Assembly (NCBI GenBank): GCA_013407085.1
Contig: JACCGJ010008613.1
Span: 120,149-184,148, forward strand
Direction: 5' to 3'
Source: Atriophallophorus winterbourni
Taxonomy: Eukaryota > Platyhelminthes > Trematoda > Plagiorchiida > Microphallidae
Length of the DNA: 64,000 nt
Part shown: one piece after another, positions 53,749 through 64,000 of the stretch
How positions within the stretch are numbered: the first letter of the stretch is position 1
How the letters are laid out: the number at the start of each line of letters is the position of its first letter
The notes under the pieces: generated by a model
Database searches by the model: none
Seen by the model: only the letters and a program-made list of their open reading frames with translations
What the model was told of the DNA's origin: nothing
Made by a program: the position numbers and the translations under genes

Positions 53749-54231
53749 TTTTGCATTCGGTGTAACGCTCTCTGTTTATCAAACATTTGATTACGCTGCA
53801 CTTGGAGTGAAGCTTTACAGCGTGTGAAATGCAAGCAAAGCAGAAGCCCTTCTGTTCTTAACGAGACGTCAATCACGGGTAATCGTCAGTATACTTTTAC
53901 TAGAAATAATAGAATACATTGAGTCACAAACATGGCTAACAAACTACGTATTCAAAGCACGGAAGCAACCATAATTAAAATAACGTGAGATGGAAAGATC
54001 CTGCCAATTAACATCATCCTTTTTTCAGAACTCAATTCCGTGAGGCGATTTTGCGCTTCCGAAGGAGCTCAACCGGAAGAGATCAAGTGCACATACCATC
54101 GAACATTGGGTGGATTCTCAGAGGTGTGTATTTGTGGCCAGGACAACTGCAACGGTTCCAGTCAGACCGGAAAATCTTTGATAACCACGATGTTACTGCT
54201 CGTCATACCATATTTGAAGCAACTCGATTGA
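53749..54231 (+). pseudogene. LU (Ly-6/CD59-like) domain protein, GPI-type tail, in-frame TGA
   Basis: Two blocks join in phase: 53749-53878 (donor g|gtaatc) and 54029-54231 (acceptor ttttttcag). Together they carry ten cysteines in LU order: FCIRC, NALC, LRC, VKC, RRFC, IKC, EVCIC and DNCN, the last being the hallmark Cys-Asn. After it comes GSSQTGKS and a hydrophobic tail (LITTMLLLVIPYL), a GPI-attachment-type signal. LU proteins are small surface or secreted three-finger proteins. Within block 1, TGA at 53788-53790 replaces what could be an Arg codon (CGA to TGA), between cysteines 3 and 4. No signal-peptide exon was identified upstream, and the block 1 acceptor (catggcag) is weak. So this is a pseudogene, a sequencing error or a misjudged exon. 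Confidence 0.5.
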
Positions 54232-54894
54232 ATCCCGTGTTATATTAACTGAACAACTCTCATATCTACGGCATTTTATTATCGCAAATTTAAAGTATTC
54301 TAACTGATATACATTATTTACTTGAGTGTTCATTTTTCATCGAAACGAATATATCGATTACTGACGTGAACTGAGCTGAATTCCACATATTCAAACAGTG
54401 CGTTGTAAATGTACAAGCTATTGAAAGTGGTAAGATACGTGGTCACATAGCGAGTTGAAAAAGGCAGCGGCAGTTGCTTTGTACAAACGCACGTTTGAGA
54501 GGATGCATAAAGAGCATAAAGGTCTTGTAAAGAATCAAGTAACTAAATTTCCTCATAGAATTTATTTCTCATATAACATACACGGGGGTGAAGATTATAA
54601 CAGTTGTCTGAGCCGAATGTTGATTTGTATACATGTTGGTGACCCAACCCTGGAACGCATCATATAATAAGTGCTTATCTGAAATTTCAATTTTCCTCCA
54701 AAATCTACAGGTATTCTCCGTTGAGTTCAGTCATCCGCATATGTAATGTAGCTCTATAATGGAAAATTCTGGCGTAGCTAAGCGGCCTAGAAAATAAAGC
54801 ATCTTTCAGTGCCATAACGATGGCAATACAAGTCAAGAATTCCTGTCGAGTAATACTCGTTTGACAAAATAGACTATAGGTGAAACAAAATATT

Positions 54895-54975
54895 CATTTG
54901 CACGCTTTTCCGTCACACACCCCACGACCGGTTTCGCGCTGTTTGCACTCATCAGGTAGGGACAGTAAGATCAGG
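54895..54975 (-). ncRNA. Type I hammerhead ribozyme motif, intact core (family 1)
   Basis: Minus strand: CCCTAC, CTGATGAG (54955-54948), stem II GTGC/GCGC with loop AAACA, GAAA (54935-54932), CCGG, TC, GTGGGG. Stem I pairs six bases (CCCTAC with GTGGGG, one wobble), better than the 16.1 kb copy. All catalytic positions are kept and the expected cut is between 54926 and 54925. Stem III is the palindrome ACCGGT only. The flank catttgcacgc / ttttccgtcac is shared with 16.1 and 42.3 kb, so the ribozyme is part of a longer repeat. Confidence 0.78.
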
Positions 54976-56325
54976 ATCCGAATGCGCTTGAAGCCGAACT
55001 AGCAAAAGTCAATACTCGACCAAAGCAGATGATTTCCCTCCAATAAATTTCCTTTGGAAGGGTCATATCCGCAATTAATCAGTGCAGAGAGATAAGCTAC
55101 GAGCAAAGTATCGCGAAAATCGGTTTTTTCACAATCCCTGAAATTGCATTGCGCAGAAGCTGTCGCCGACTGGAATCATGTCTAGCACTGCATCCATAGC
55201 CTCGTCACTCCAATGGATTCCAATGGCGTATTGACCAGACCTCATGGCGATGACATTACTGGTTAGCCGTAGATGGTTTGATTTCTAGTGAGCAGATCGT
55301 GCAGAACATAGTTTCTAACGAACACCAAACCACAATACAAATAAGATCACGTTTCTGTTTGCTCACGTTGGGACACAAGCCATCAAAATAATTTATACAC
55401 CTGTTAAGATTTTGTGCGAAGCTCGCGAGTTCCTTTAACGTCAGATACAAGTTCTTCTTTCTCGACAACTCGGCACTAAGGGATTCGCAAGCGTCCTTTC
55501 TTCCATTCACTTCTTGATGGGTTCCAAGTGCTGTTTCGGGGATGCTTCCAATCGGCTTTCGGAGGATAAGACCAATCAAACGCTCGCATTGGCAAACTAG
55601 CATGTTAAAAATAAGTTCTTTACCGTAGTTTCCCTAGAATTCTTTGCTTTGTGGTCATAGGACAATCGATTCATAGCTGATTTCTGAGGACCTATTTAAA
55701 CATGGAGTTGGATTATCATTGTCACCAAACTACAAGTTTTCGAACCATAAATCAGCACAGGATTGGTCAAGCTATTGAATGCCTTCATTTTAATATCCAG
55801 GCCTATGATGCTGGAGTACCAAAAACTGGTCCAACCCAAACGATATGGATTCTCCCACATGCATCAGTTGCCGATTCGGTGGATGACACTAACGAGATTG
55901 CAGATGATGTTCATATTCTGAAGTTCTATTCCATTCAAATGATGGCGCCCTTGTTGACTTTCAAGACTTCACCATACTCCACATGCATGCGGATGTTTCT
56001 GACAGAATTTTAGTCTTTCGTTGCGGGGCTAATTTGAGCGTGAAAGATGGGCAATGTCGCCCGTGAACTCGAAATCCAGCTCGCGTTAAGTTGTCTAATG
56101 GATGCCTGCCCCCAAGTTGATAGTTTTTTATAACTAAATCGAAGCAATAATGCAAGCAAGCGTCCCTGATTCAATCCAGCACGTCAGTGACGTGCGACTC
56201 ATATATAATCAGTCAAGTATTACAATGTTTCGCGTTATTATTATTATTCCATAAGCCATCCTAATTCTTAACAGGTATCGGAATTCGCTTGAAAGCATTT
56301 TCACGACGGTATCTAGATCATTATG
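54976..56325. other. Gene-free stretch with unrecognised open frames
   Basis: A 115-codon minus frame (55603-55256) and a 103-codon plus frame (55702-56013) are open but match no domain I know. They could be parts of an unidentified retroelement lying 5' of the family B fragment at 56.3 kb, or of host exons. Confidence 0.25.
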
Positions 56326-56329
56326 TCAT

Positions 56330-56920
56330 TTTGTCCCGATATAACTCTCGTGTTTGGGGTAAGCACAAGTTGACTGTAAATACAAAGATGACGGTATACA
56401 GCACGTGTACCAAAGGATTTACTGTACGACATGAAACCTGGACCACCCACGCAATCTGAATGCTTTCCATCTGCGAACCATCCGTCGTATCTTGATAATG
56501 CTGAAGTGCTTTCAAAAGCTGGTCCACAGACCGTTCACCCTATTACGACAGCGCCGCCTGCGGTGGCTTGGCCACGTCTACAGAATGGAAAATGGTTGTA
56601 TTACGATGAGTTGCAATCAGGAAGTCGACCGCACTTGCGGTGCAAACGTTTGCAAGTAGATAGGAGAGCTCTTGGCATTGACCCCACGAGCTGGGAAGAA
56701 CTTGCTCTTGACCGCTCACATTGGGGGCACCGTGTAAAGCGCCGCCGGCGTGCATCTGACGCCCAACGACCGAGTTCTGCCTATCGTTGCAAGCGCTGTG
56801 GGAGAGATTGTTCTCCCAAATCGGACTGTTTAGTCATTCGAAGAGCTGTGGAACATGACGATTCATGCGATTGTGATGTACATCCATGGCCAACATAGAC
56901 CAAAGGAGGCCACAACATCG
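56330..56920 (+). mobile_element. 3' portion of zinc-finger LINE family B, plus strand
   Basis: From SRVWGKHKLTVNTKMTVYS (about 56340), with frameshifts, through NLNAFHLRTIRRI, RLRWLGHVYRMENG, ALGIDPTSWEELALDRSHW, and VKRRRRASDAQRPSS to YRCKRCGRDC near 56810. It ends in the family 3' sequence read in sense. The only clearly sense-strand copy of family B in the window. Dead. Confidence 0.8.
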
Positions 56921-58010
56921 TTAACCCTTTCTTGATGGACTGTTGTCTCTGTTTCCTAGACGATTTCTGAACCTATTGCTGTATTTCAACTCGAATACAT
57001 TTACGCACAACCCAGCTGACTTTATGATAAAACCCTCGCGCTTTCGTTCTTTGAATAGACTTGACTAGCAATGATTTACGCATTTCAACGCTTTCTCATA
57101 TCGAAACTTTTCAAAGCCTTCAGTGAGATAAGTTCATGATGACGCGTCTCTTTTAGAGCCAAGCAAATCGGTGTTTAGGTTTTGAACAGTTCCTGATTTT
57201 GTAGACTATCATGCATACCGTAATCCTGCGGTTTCGCAGTTTAAGCATTTCGTGAACACAAATCCTCGATTCAGTAAGTGCGCCAAGTCTGCGTGAAAGA
57301 ACTCGTTTTCAAACTCATTCGATTCAGATGAATTGCTTAGCTGAGCAGTATAGTTTCAGCACCTCGTATTAACAGGCCTATGATGGTCGCACGTCAAGTT
57401 CAGCAGCCAATGGTCTGAACCAACACCCGCCTGAAATCCATAACAATGCACACGTGTTCGATCTGGCAATATCCGGGATTTATGCACGCCATGATATTGC
57501 AACTGCCCCCCACGAAGACTACATATATTCATCACTCCAATGTCATATGGCCTGGCAACTCATATCATCGGTTGTTGATTTGCAGTGTTAAAATCCGAGG
57601 TTATGAAAAATAGAAATTTCGACTGGAGGTAAAATGAAACACTGTAGTTAATTGGTTGAAGAAATCTTCATTTTCACGGTCATCGCAACCCTATTTCGGG
57701 GACAGCGCCACTGACTAGCAAGCAATGAAATTGGATAAAATCGACTACCAAGTGACCTTCCGTGTAGTAGTGGCTCTCATGGTGCCCAAGGAGCATTAAC
57801 AGATCATCGTAAGTCAGTCCCAGGTATCAATTCAAAATCCAACAGAAAAGGATAACACCAAACGCGTTAATAATGTTGTTGCGCAATCCGGGAAGCGACA
57901 CTGATTTTTACAGCGAAGTTGGCGTGTCCCTTTTCAATTTCAACATCGCAAAAAAGAGAATCAGTAGATACTAATGTTTACGGGCTCAAATGTCGTATTG
58001 GTAACCCATT
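56921..58010. other. Gene-free stretch
   Basis: Nothing recognised; stops in all frames, no exon-like block with splice signals. Confidence 0.3.
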
Positions 58011-58014
58011 TAAT

Positions 58015-58575
58015 TGGTTGTCGACCGATGTCACTCCTGGATGTACACCCGAAGCTCACCACGGTTTCACACGACTAAACAGCTGGATTCGGAAGGAACA
58101 ATCTCTCCCACAAGGCTCACAGTACTCGACAAGAGTTGCAAACTGACGGTGTCATCATCATCATCATGAAGCACAAGTCTGGAGCCAGACAAAGTGCCAA
58201 GTTCATAATTGCTTGTGGGCGTGATACTACCCGGGTGCCCAGACTGAAGTAGGGAGTTGCCTTAGAGGGCCACACCCGGAGCCTTTGCCTAAAAAGCCTG
58301 AACCACAAGGCAGTGGGTGGAGACTGAGTTTGTCTGACCTTTATCCATGGACCTTCCTGGTATGAGTAGCTGAGCTGGCACCAAAAGAAACCACCCAGTA
58401 TAGCTCAATGGATCATGGAGGTACACAAACCATCGCACCACGTTAAGATCCAGTCTCAGGGCGACGGCGTGATCTAGGATCAGCAGCGGAGAGCAGTATT
58501 TGCTCTTCTCCAGCTTGCAGAGGACACTGGACACAGTGCCTCCGAAGTGAGTAGTCAAGAGCAAGTTTTCACCAA
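58015..58575 (-). mobile_element. LINE family B 3' end interrupted by an insert of about 310 bp
   Basis: 58015-58140 matches the terminal family B segment (gtcgaccgatgt, then aggaacaatctctccc). The next part of the element resumes at about 58461 (gcgacggcgtgatct, then ttgcagaggacactggacac). The intervening 58146-58460 is foreign to the LINE; it begins with (TCA)n and has moderately GC-rich non-coding sequence, probably an inserted short element. Confidence 0.6.
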
Positions 58576-59179
58576 CTCATTTAATTTAGCTCGTGGGATT
58601 CAGCCTCATCATTCTTGAGTGAAATACGTGACTACGAAGACCGATTGCTCAATGGATCTCGCTGCTTTTTAACCCGTTAGCATAATCGATTAGCCCCCAA
58701 CTATTTCACCATAATTGAAGCCTTAAAATTACGTCAAAGCTCAGATCACCAAACGAGGTCCAAGATCTTCGTACAAAAGTAACACCGTCAAACGATAAGA
58801 TTCCGTCATAGCTTAACAACGTTTCAACAATCGAACTGATAAGGAAGGTAAACAGAAGTGAACAGAGAGAAAAAACTTGCGAACCGTCAAAATCAAAACA
58901 CCATATTTCAAACCCCCCAAAAAATTTGTCAGACAACCATGTTAGTGGAAAACCAGAACGATTAAAGCAAACTAGAAGAACGTGGAAAGCACACTTGCAC
59001 ACACACACACGGAGAAAAGGACAACAGTGAAAGACTAAAAGTACAATAAGACGGAATCAAGCAAGTAAGGCACGTCACAAGGAGCATGAGAAGAGAATAG
59101 GTCAAAAGTCAATGAATCATACGGGGGGTCCAACAGGGCGGCCTTGCGCTGGAGCTCGCGTATTTCCATACGAAGAGGT
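58576..59179. other. Downstream flank of SEC24
   Basis: Should hold the SEC24 3' UTR (minus strand). A 100-codon minus frame (59008-58706) is rich in F, S and L and probably not coding. No polyadenylation signal was identified. Confidence 0.3.
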
Positions 59180-62100
59180 TTATCGCAACAAGCTGCAAAC
59201 TTCTTTGTGAACATGGCACAGATACTGCGCATACGACACGGTGTTGCTGCCGAAGCTATCCTCCACCAAGAATCGACGAAAATATGCCTCGAGTTTGTCA
59301 CCAGAGCGTACGACAAGTAACTGAAACGAGAAAGCGTCTTGGAGTCAGAATGGTGACAAAAAAGAGTGAAATGTTTGAGTAATTATCAGCCAAACCATAG
59401 TTAGCCCCAAATTCATATTTCTTACATGACAAGCAAATTAACATACGAAATAAAGAAGAGAAAAGAGCGGTCAGTGTACCGACTACGTTCACGTTTCCGA
59501 AAGGTGTATATGAAACACGCTGTAGTCTCACTACCCTTTCTATTTCTATTCCCCCCCTCATATCTGTCTAGGCCTGGGCAACCTGACACTATCTCAGCCC
59601 ATGTGCAGTCTCTGACTGTACGGCACTTTGCCTGGATCAGGCTTGTGCTTTCATACCATACCATACCATGTAAGACAATAAAACCCCGCTGCGCACTATG
59701 AAGACCACTGATTTTAAATTGATTGAGACTACAAAAACTAAGAATCTGGAGTTTAATTTAGATTGCAATTCGTTACGAAAGTATTGTAAAATCGCTTAAC
59801 TGGAGAAAAAAGATATAGCATAAGAAGTTTTAATCAGAGAGTTTCAAAATTTATCAAGGCTGTGACGTTGTGCAGGAAACGGAGTTCCGCTAGCCGAAAA
59901 CTTCACATATTCCGTATGACTGCTGCAGCACAAGTATGAGCATTTATAATAACAGCGTACGCTTTGAATCCTCATTGATTTCAGTACACATTTTCAAGCT
60001 GATGATGACTCGCATTGCGACTGGAATGTATGAAAGCAAACGCCTGGTCCAGGCAAAGTGCCGCATAGCCATAGACTGTGAAATAAAAATAATAGTGAGA
60101 CTCCAGTATGTTTCCCCTATCAGCTTAGCACCGCGTTAGCTGTAAAGATAACTTTTGCTTTCATGCATACATACATTGTTGGTGTCGTGCTGTTATAAAT
60201 CAGGGACTTTTAATATCAATGTTCTGTTTTGACCACCACATGAAACATAAACGGAACATACTCGTGGGTGTCTGGAGTGTTCTTCGTTCAGCTTGCCGAT
60301 GATACATCGCAGATTGCGAGAAGCTTCAGAGTCCATTTGTGGAAGATCGTAGAACTGTAAACAGAGAACAAATGGACTTCAGAAACAAACGATAAACGCT
60401 GTGAACACAAGCACCAATTCGAGGTTGCTGAGATATGCGATTTTCAGAGAGCAGGCATTATGCAATGAATTAAAATACATAACGCAGAGGGGATCCTTAA
60501 TGCGCATAAAAAGCCAACAGAGACCCGATTGCCAACTGGAATTCTGTCCGACGTTGGGCCTTGTGGCGTTCTACCAATGTCAAACCGTGACCAGCAGGTG
60601 TTGAAGTTCAAAGTTCAACTTGACCAACTCAATGTGGTTTCAATGTCACATGAATTTTGCCACTCATCCAACCAGTCGGAACAATGCTCGATGAAGCTGG
60701 AATCTGGAGCTGTTTGTAGCACCTCATCAGGAAGCGGTGTATGCATTTCTAAAGCAAACGCCATGGCCATGAAAGAAACAAAACTTGGGATTCATGTGGA
60801 GCTTGAGAAACAGACGGCGCAAAAGCGTAAAATCAGACAGAGTCGCACGCCTCGAAGACTGCATTTCGACAGAAACGATGAAAAATCATCTTTCTAAATG
60901 AAATACAACACAGTACGGCGTTAAATAGAAACATAGCCAGTATGTAAACGCGATCGTTCTCAACATCTCATGTGGCGTATAGGAAACGAATGACCGAGTG
61001 AAGTGACACCAGTACACTTGCTTTCAACACCATGCGTGCGCCGGTTATCAATCAAACTGTATCAAACACGCGCGGATAAAGGAGTACAAACCTTTTCTGG
61101 TTCAAACGGGCCAACTGACGAGCCCATGAATACGGATTGAATCCAGTCCTCTGGTAAATTAGGTCCCAACCACAGGAACAAATTGACCCCGTTGTCCAAG
61201 AGATACGCCCCCATTGGTTGCAAGTAATCGATTGAACAGCGGACCGCGGGTGGCGGATAACCCACGTCGGGTGACAACTGATGCTGAAAGGAAAAGTGAA
61301 CAAGACGATATTAACAACAACAAAACCGTCGAACACAAACCCCGCGAATTTGAGATACATACAAGTGCGAGCGATCCGTGCAAGTTAGATTCAGTCATAT
61401 TGAAAACAAGTAGCGATTCAGTCACCAAACACAACACCTGAACGGTGAACTTTCTTTCGCTCACAATGAAACAATACTTCCAAAGGTTGTCATAGCCCAC
61501 TGCTTATAAAATGCTTCCATATGGCGCGCGTCTCAAATAGCCTCTAACAACCAAGTCCAGTTTCTGGCCTGCACGAGTGGCTCCCCGAGCCCGACGGAAC
61601 TGCCTCTACCAACAGGAGAAGGGGCGCGGGTGTGACTGGCGCCTGAAAACCAGTTTGCTTCGGGCAGATGGAGCTCATTAGCCTGGGAGAGCATTTTATC
61701 TAAGGAAATGAAAACCTTGATTTTAAACCTCGCTGCCTTGCGGGATACACGATTGCGGGAAAGGCTTCGGGATAAAACCCTGAGGAAATATCTGGAGCAG
61801 AGTCTCGTAGACGGTTAGTTGGTGCACACCACCTCTTTCTGGCTACTCCCTGCTGCCTTGCAGGTCGCACTTGGTTGTGCAAAGGCTAGAGAAGCTTACT
61901 CGAACAAACGCCGAGTGGTGCTTGGGACGCTGCTTTGTACCCAAATTCCCAAGACCCTTTATTGAAGCCAACTTATCCTCCAGAAGGAGATAGTCGCACA
62001 AAATAAGAAGAAAGATACATACTCGGTCCTCACACCACAATGCGCTGATAGGCCTCTGTAATAATCCTCAATAAGAACTAGCTGCAATATCGGTGTCATT

Positions 62101-62869
62101 ACCTAGAGGTTTTGGGGCGTTGACACGACCTTAACTGAGGTGCAGCAGGTAGCACAACACACTTAGCCGCTAAACGGTGATCAGGAGAATGAAAAACACC
62201 GACAATTAACGATACGGATTAAAAATGATTTTTGAAATTAAGCCGGATGCGTGAAAACAGTGAGAGATGGTCCTCTCAAATAAAAGGCACAATCAATACA
62301 ATGCAGTTAAACAGGACTAACCACGGGATAAAGACGAGGATACAAGTACAAGCTGGTTCGTTTTACGTCCATGCCATTGACCAGAAACATCAAACGCGCA
62401 CGTTCATCAATCGGGATAGAATTAGCTGAAAGGAAGGAAGGAAGGCAGGCAGTTTTCGTATACAGTTGCATCAGTTGTCAATACAAGGGTTACCATCGGA
62501 TATGGTGGCGAAAATCATACCAGGAGCAAATGCTTCCGATTTCATCAGACACTGAACATAAAGCGGATAGAGCTTCATATCATGCGGCAGTATCAATTGC
62601 GCGGAATCGGAACCGAGATCATTTGGCCCGCCGGAAGAGTGACGCCGATACGCTGCCAAAGTATGCGCAATACGCGCCGTTAGATCATCCACCACTTGAG
62701 GATACGCTCGGTTACGTACGGATTGAAGCGCGAATTTGAACATCCAATTCATGTGTGTGTCCAACTCGGCTAAACGGAACACTTCGGGTATCGAGGAAGT
62801 GGTCGAGAGAGACAGATTGTGAATACGTAACCGACGTTGACCGGATAAGCTGGTGTAGAGGCATGCAAC
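59180..62869 (-). CDS. SEC24C: SEC24C/D-type COPII coat subunit, C-terminal five exons
   Basis: SEC24 is the cargo-binding adaptor of the COPII inner coat at ER exit sites. Minus-strand exons: 62869-62521, 62425-62322, 61283-61092, 60354-60262, 59320-59180. They join in phase to 292 codons plus TAA. Exon 1 here is the helical domain (VACLYTSLSGQRRLRIHNL, AQLILPHDMKLYPLYVQC). Exon 2 is DERARLMFLVNGMD and LYLYPRLYPV. Exon 3 starts the gelsolin-like domain (PPPAVRCSIDYLQPMGAYLL, NGVNLFLWLG). Exon 4 has LPQMDSEASRNLRCIIGKL. Exon 5 has FRRFLVEDSFGSN and SYAQYLCHVHKEVCSLLR, an ending typical of the C/D subtype. The Zn-finger, trunk and beta-sandwich exons must lie beyond 64000; none is seen in 62870-64000. 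Introns are 95, 1038, 737 and 941 nt and contain LINE 5' sequence and family D repeats. Subtype C versus D is not resolved. Confidence 0.92.
59500..59695 (-). repeat. Interspersed repeat family D, longest copy
   Basis: In the last SEC24 intron. The reverse complement reads gcctgatccaggcaaagtgc, gtacagtcagagactgcaca, tgggctgagatagtgtcagg, ttgcccaggcctagacagat. It begins with (catac)-type repeats at 59655-59670. No ORF of note. Confidence 0.6.
60025..60135 (+). repeat. Interspersed repeat family D, internally deleted
   Basis: Same SEC24 intron as the previous copy, opposite orientation. Keeps gcctggtccaggcaaagtgc and gtgagactccagtatgtttc but lacks about 65 bp between them. Confidence 0.55.
61555..61990 (+). 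repeat. LINE 5'-region fragment in a SEC24 intron
   Basis: The reverse complement of about 61550-61680 resembles 28.08-28.24 kb (shared blocks: gcgccagtca, cccttctcctgt, cagttccg, actggacttggttgt against agttggacttggttgt, gagacgcgc). It also contains the echoed motif tgccttgc(g/a)gg at 61733 and 61855. Probably the 5' end of a family B LINE. Non-coding. Confidence 0.45.
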
Positions 62870-62966
62870 CTGGAATAGAAAAGTTCCACAATTAAACAAA
62901 ATCGGTCCATATTAGTTTTAGTGCTTCACAGAAGGCTGCTTCATGAACATTACTCACGAGTATTCA

Positions 62967-63056
62967 AATATATATATATATATACTATTATATATATATA
63001 TATATATGATATATTCTAATATACTATATACTATATATATATATATATATATATAT
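62967..63056. repeat. Imperfect (TA)n microsatellite
   Basis: About 90 bp of nearly pure TA steps with a few interruptions (actatt, gatatattc). It is strongly self-complementary and likely length-variable. It sits upstream of the helical-domain exon of SEC24, in its intron. Confidence 0.9.
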
Positions 63057-63129
63057 TTACACAATCATTTAAAAATGAAAAGTGCCACAGTATACCGTCG
63101 CTGTTGAACGACCACAACAGATGTTGCTA

Positions 63130-63310
63130 GCTCCTTCTCGACTGGTCGGGCATATAACGCCACTGAAATGTGCCAGTCTGGAGAAGGATTCATGAATGCT
63201 TATTTGCGATCGGTCAAGACGTAAGGCGGGGTTCGAGACCGACCCGAAACGGAGGATATGCACTGCTGATGAGCTCAAGTAAGAGCGAAACTCGAGCCAG
63301 TGCTTCCATT
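63130..63310 (+). repeat. Hammerhead SINE-like repeat (family 2), near-intact fold
   Basis: A B-box-like GGTTCGAGACC (63230-63240) is followed 25 bp later by GCACTG, CTGATGAG (63266-63273), perfect stem II GCTC/GAGC with loop AAGTAA, GAAA (63287-63290), CTCGAG palindrome, C, CAGTGC. Stem I GCACTG/CAGTGC pairs over six bases. The UH dinucleotide before the cleavage site is missing a U (compare CC at 52.5 kb), so cleavage is doubtful. An A-box is not clear. Organisation recalls the Sm-alpha SINE-like hammerhead repeats of schistosomes. Confidence 0.65.
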
Positions 63311-64000
63311 ATGGACCGTCGTGATCAACTTTGTGAATATTTCGGACTTGGTACTAATGAGTAGTCACAAACTACTCATAAACGTGTAAGCTAATAGGAA
63401 AACAATATTTTCTCAACCAGCTTTGCAATTTGATAAACCTACCGCACAGAAACAGAGAATATTGAAACGAGTCAAGTATAACAGCTAATCTGTAATACAC
63501 CTGTCCTTTTAGGCTATTCCAATGCGGTCACTATATTTTCTTGTACAAAATATAACGTTTATGGCGATCGCAGTTTAGGGTATCTTGTCAAATAAACTCA
63601 ACTGAAGTAATTGGCGTTAAACAAGCAGTATGTAATAAAAAAACACAATCGCCCTTCAGGAAACATCGGATTGCGGCATTGTTAATGAGGCAGAAAACCT
63701 CGACGCGATAAACGGAACGGCATTAACACAAAGGTTTAGTGGTACAAATTATAATATTATCAAGGAAAATCCGCTCGAAACAAAATATGCCCGCCTTAGC
63801 AACAGCACCATGAGACGTAAGCGGCTTCAACTTTCGGCAGGGAATAACCTAACTGAAGATAGGTGCTGTTGCAGTAGAGTAATATGAACGTAATATAAGA
63901 CAGAGTGGAAGTGTTTGCACAATCTGATACAGATATAGTGCCGTTCAACATAAACAATGAGATGTACAAAGCGAGAAGGGGGGTACAAAGCGTTGACATC
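63311..64000. other. Gene-free right edge (SEC24 intron)
   Basis: No exon found on the minus strand; most likely intronic sequence of SEC24, whose upstream exons lie outside the window. Confidence 0.4.

Overview
The window is nuclear DNA of an animal, most likely a flatworm and probably a digenean trematode. Three things point that way. It holds an intact 16-exon gene with a run of 35-43 nt introns at its 5' end and kilobase introns downstream, a layout known from schistosomes. It is dense in truncated CR1-like and RTE-like LINEs. It also carries short repeats with hammerhead-ribozyme cores, which is typical of schistosome-type genomes. The species assignment is inference; no rRNA, mitochondrial or other diagnostic locus is present.

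Host genes. (1) 4820-17851, plus strand: a complete cytosolic purine 5'-nucleotidase (NT5C2, cN-II) gene. All 16 coding exons join in phase to give 537 residues, and all four HAD-phosphatase motifs are intact. (2) 59180-62869, minus strand: the last five coding exons of a SEC24C/D-type COPII coat subunit (helical and gelsolin domains); the rest lies beyond the right edge. (3) 53749-54231, plus strand: two exon-like blocks that together encode a ten-cysteine LU (Ly-6/CD59-like) domain with a GPI-type tail. An in-frame TGA interrupts it and no signal-peptide exon was found, so it may be a pseudogene.

Repeats. 1-4090: minus-strand LINE remains, including ORF1, endonuclease and the start of RT, next to a second element with a PHD-like ORF1. 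NT5C2 introns: a hAT transposase fossil and a hammerhead-bearing repeat. 18-33 kb: fragments of two RTE-like families, a short retroelement with clear target-site duplications (18883-19203 and 32371-32607), and hammerhead units. 33.3-38.7 kb: a nest of three LINEs. 44.3-46.7 kb: the best-preserved LINE, a CR1-like ORF2 with one stop and one frameshift. 48.6-50.95 kb: another LINE ending at a tandem dimer of a hammerhead unit. 52.4, 54.9 and 63.2 kb: further hammerhead repeats. The stretches 28.8-32.3 kb and 39.4-43.5 kb are AT-rich with nothing recognisable.

The most interesting theme is the hammerheads. Two copies have a fully conserved catalytic core. A second, SINE-like family carries a Pol III B-box-like motif next to a decayed hammerhead. 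A third repeat family has a hammerhead-like fold with one extra nucleotide. No genes form an operon or shared pathway here; the two recognised host genes are ordinary housekeeping genes in a repeat-rich region.
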